NCBI GenBank assembly: GCA_035478435.1
Contig: DATIJT010000003.1
Coordinates: 1-31,545 of the forward strand
Direction of reading: 5' to 3'
Length of the DNA stretch: 31,545 nt
From: DATLRC01 sp035478435
GTDB taxonomy: Bacteria; Patescibacteriota; Saccharimonadia; Saccharimonadales; UBA4665
The position numbers and the translations under genes are program-made. Below, one piece after another: positions 31,406 to 31,545 of the stretch. Under the pieces are notes generated by a model, which was not told where the DNA came from, searched no databases, and saw only the letters and a list, made by a program, of their open reading frames with translations. Positions within the stretch are counted from its first letter, which is position 1, and every line of letters starts with the position of its first letter.

Positions 31406-31545
31406 TAATCCAAATTACTCTTAACGTAAGTACTGCCACCCTCTAAGGTAGCTGTTAACGTATACTCCGCACAAGTAGTGTCATCCGCCTCACAGCTAGT
31501 ACCACTGGAGTTAGTCACGGCGTAAGAGTAAACCTTAGCCGCTGG
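31405..31545 (-). CDS. Type IV pilin, C-terminal fragment (paralogue of the 150-602 pilin)
   Basis: The last 46 codons and stop of a second pilin run in from the right edge. The protein reads PAAKVYSYAVTNSSGTSCEA and onward to VKSNLD, differing from the left pilin at a single residue (Glu for Gln in CAEYTL). Over 141 bases I count 6 differences between the two, five of them silent. A recent duplication or ongoing gene conversion would explain this. The start and the promoter lie outside the window. Confidence 0.85.
   Translation of the reverse strand, partial: PAAKVYSYAVTNSSGTSCEADDTTCAEYTLTATLEGGSTYVKSNLD

Overview
The window is a compact, gene-dense bacterial segment of mid GC content using the standard code (TGA works as a stop, for example at the end of the tsaB-like gene). 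The mix of genes points to a Candidate Phyla Radiation (Patescibacteria) genome, most likely Saccharibacteria (TM7) or a close relative. It has type IV pilus genes, a half-length TsaB, a cell wall pathway (MurA, MurB) beside very little other biosynthesis, lamin-tail surface proteins and many small orphan proteins. The phylum is an inference from gene content. No rRNA is present to confirm it.

Layout. 1-4589: type IV pilus block on the minus strand (pilin-like fragment, a complete pilin, pilC, pilB) with one orphan gene pointing inward. 4886-7573: recA operon (recA, a small alpha/beta hydrolase, a Nudix hydrolase, recX). 7574-7977: gene-free, filled with palindromes. 7978-10968: PRC-barrel-like protein, large lamin-tail surface protein overlapping tsaE, and a short tsaB. 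11148-14304: rny, an orphan, a ymdB-like gene and a small membrane protein. 14305-15253: two tRNA-Pro genes with hairpin-rich DNA. 15294-16628: an orphan and a polyprenol-kinase-like protein. 16625-19693: metal P-type ATPase and YraQ/ArsP-like permease, minus strand. 19944-22611: MDR oxidoreductase, tRNA-His, receiver-like protein, cysteine synthase. 22608-24795: four small minus-strand genes (two membrane proteins, a P-loop kinase, a 2H phosphoesterase). 24852-25203: tRNA-Arg, tRNA-Gly and a tRNA-derived repeat. 25244-30770: HTH-MurA fusion, SWIM zinc-finger protein, glyA, Nudix, murB, XRE regulator. 30771-31545: mostly large inverted repeats, ending in a second pilin whose 3' end is almost identical to the first.

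Functional picture. The pilus genes provide an extension ATPase, platform and pilins for attachment or twitching. RecA/RecX serve recombination. RNase Y and the YmdB-like protein are neighbours as in Firmicutes and point to RNA turnover. TsaE/TsaB belong to tRNA t6A synthesis. MurA and MurB catalyse the first two committed steps of peptidoglycan synthesis and lie about 2.3 kb apart.

The most unusual content is non-coding. A set of roughly 160-170 bp hairpin elements have long, sequence-unrelated but self-complementary arms, and three of them share a recognisable apical motif. Two tRNA genes carry a second copy of their own 3' end about 185 bp downstream, with hairpins in between. Many genes place a -10 hexamer 5-8 bases before the start codon, which predicts widespread leaderless mRNAs. 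The MurA is fused to a DNA-binding domain and has Asp in place of the catalytic Cys.
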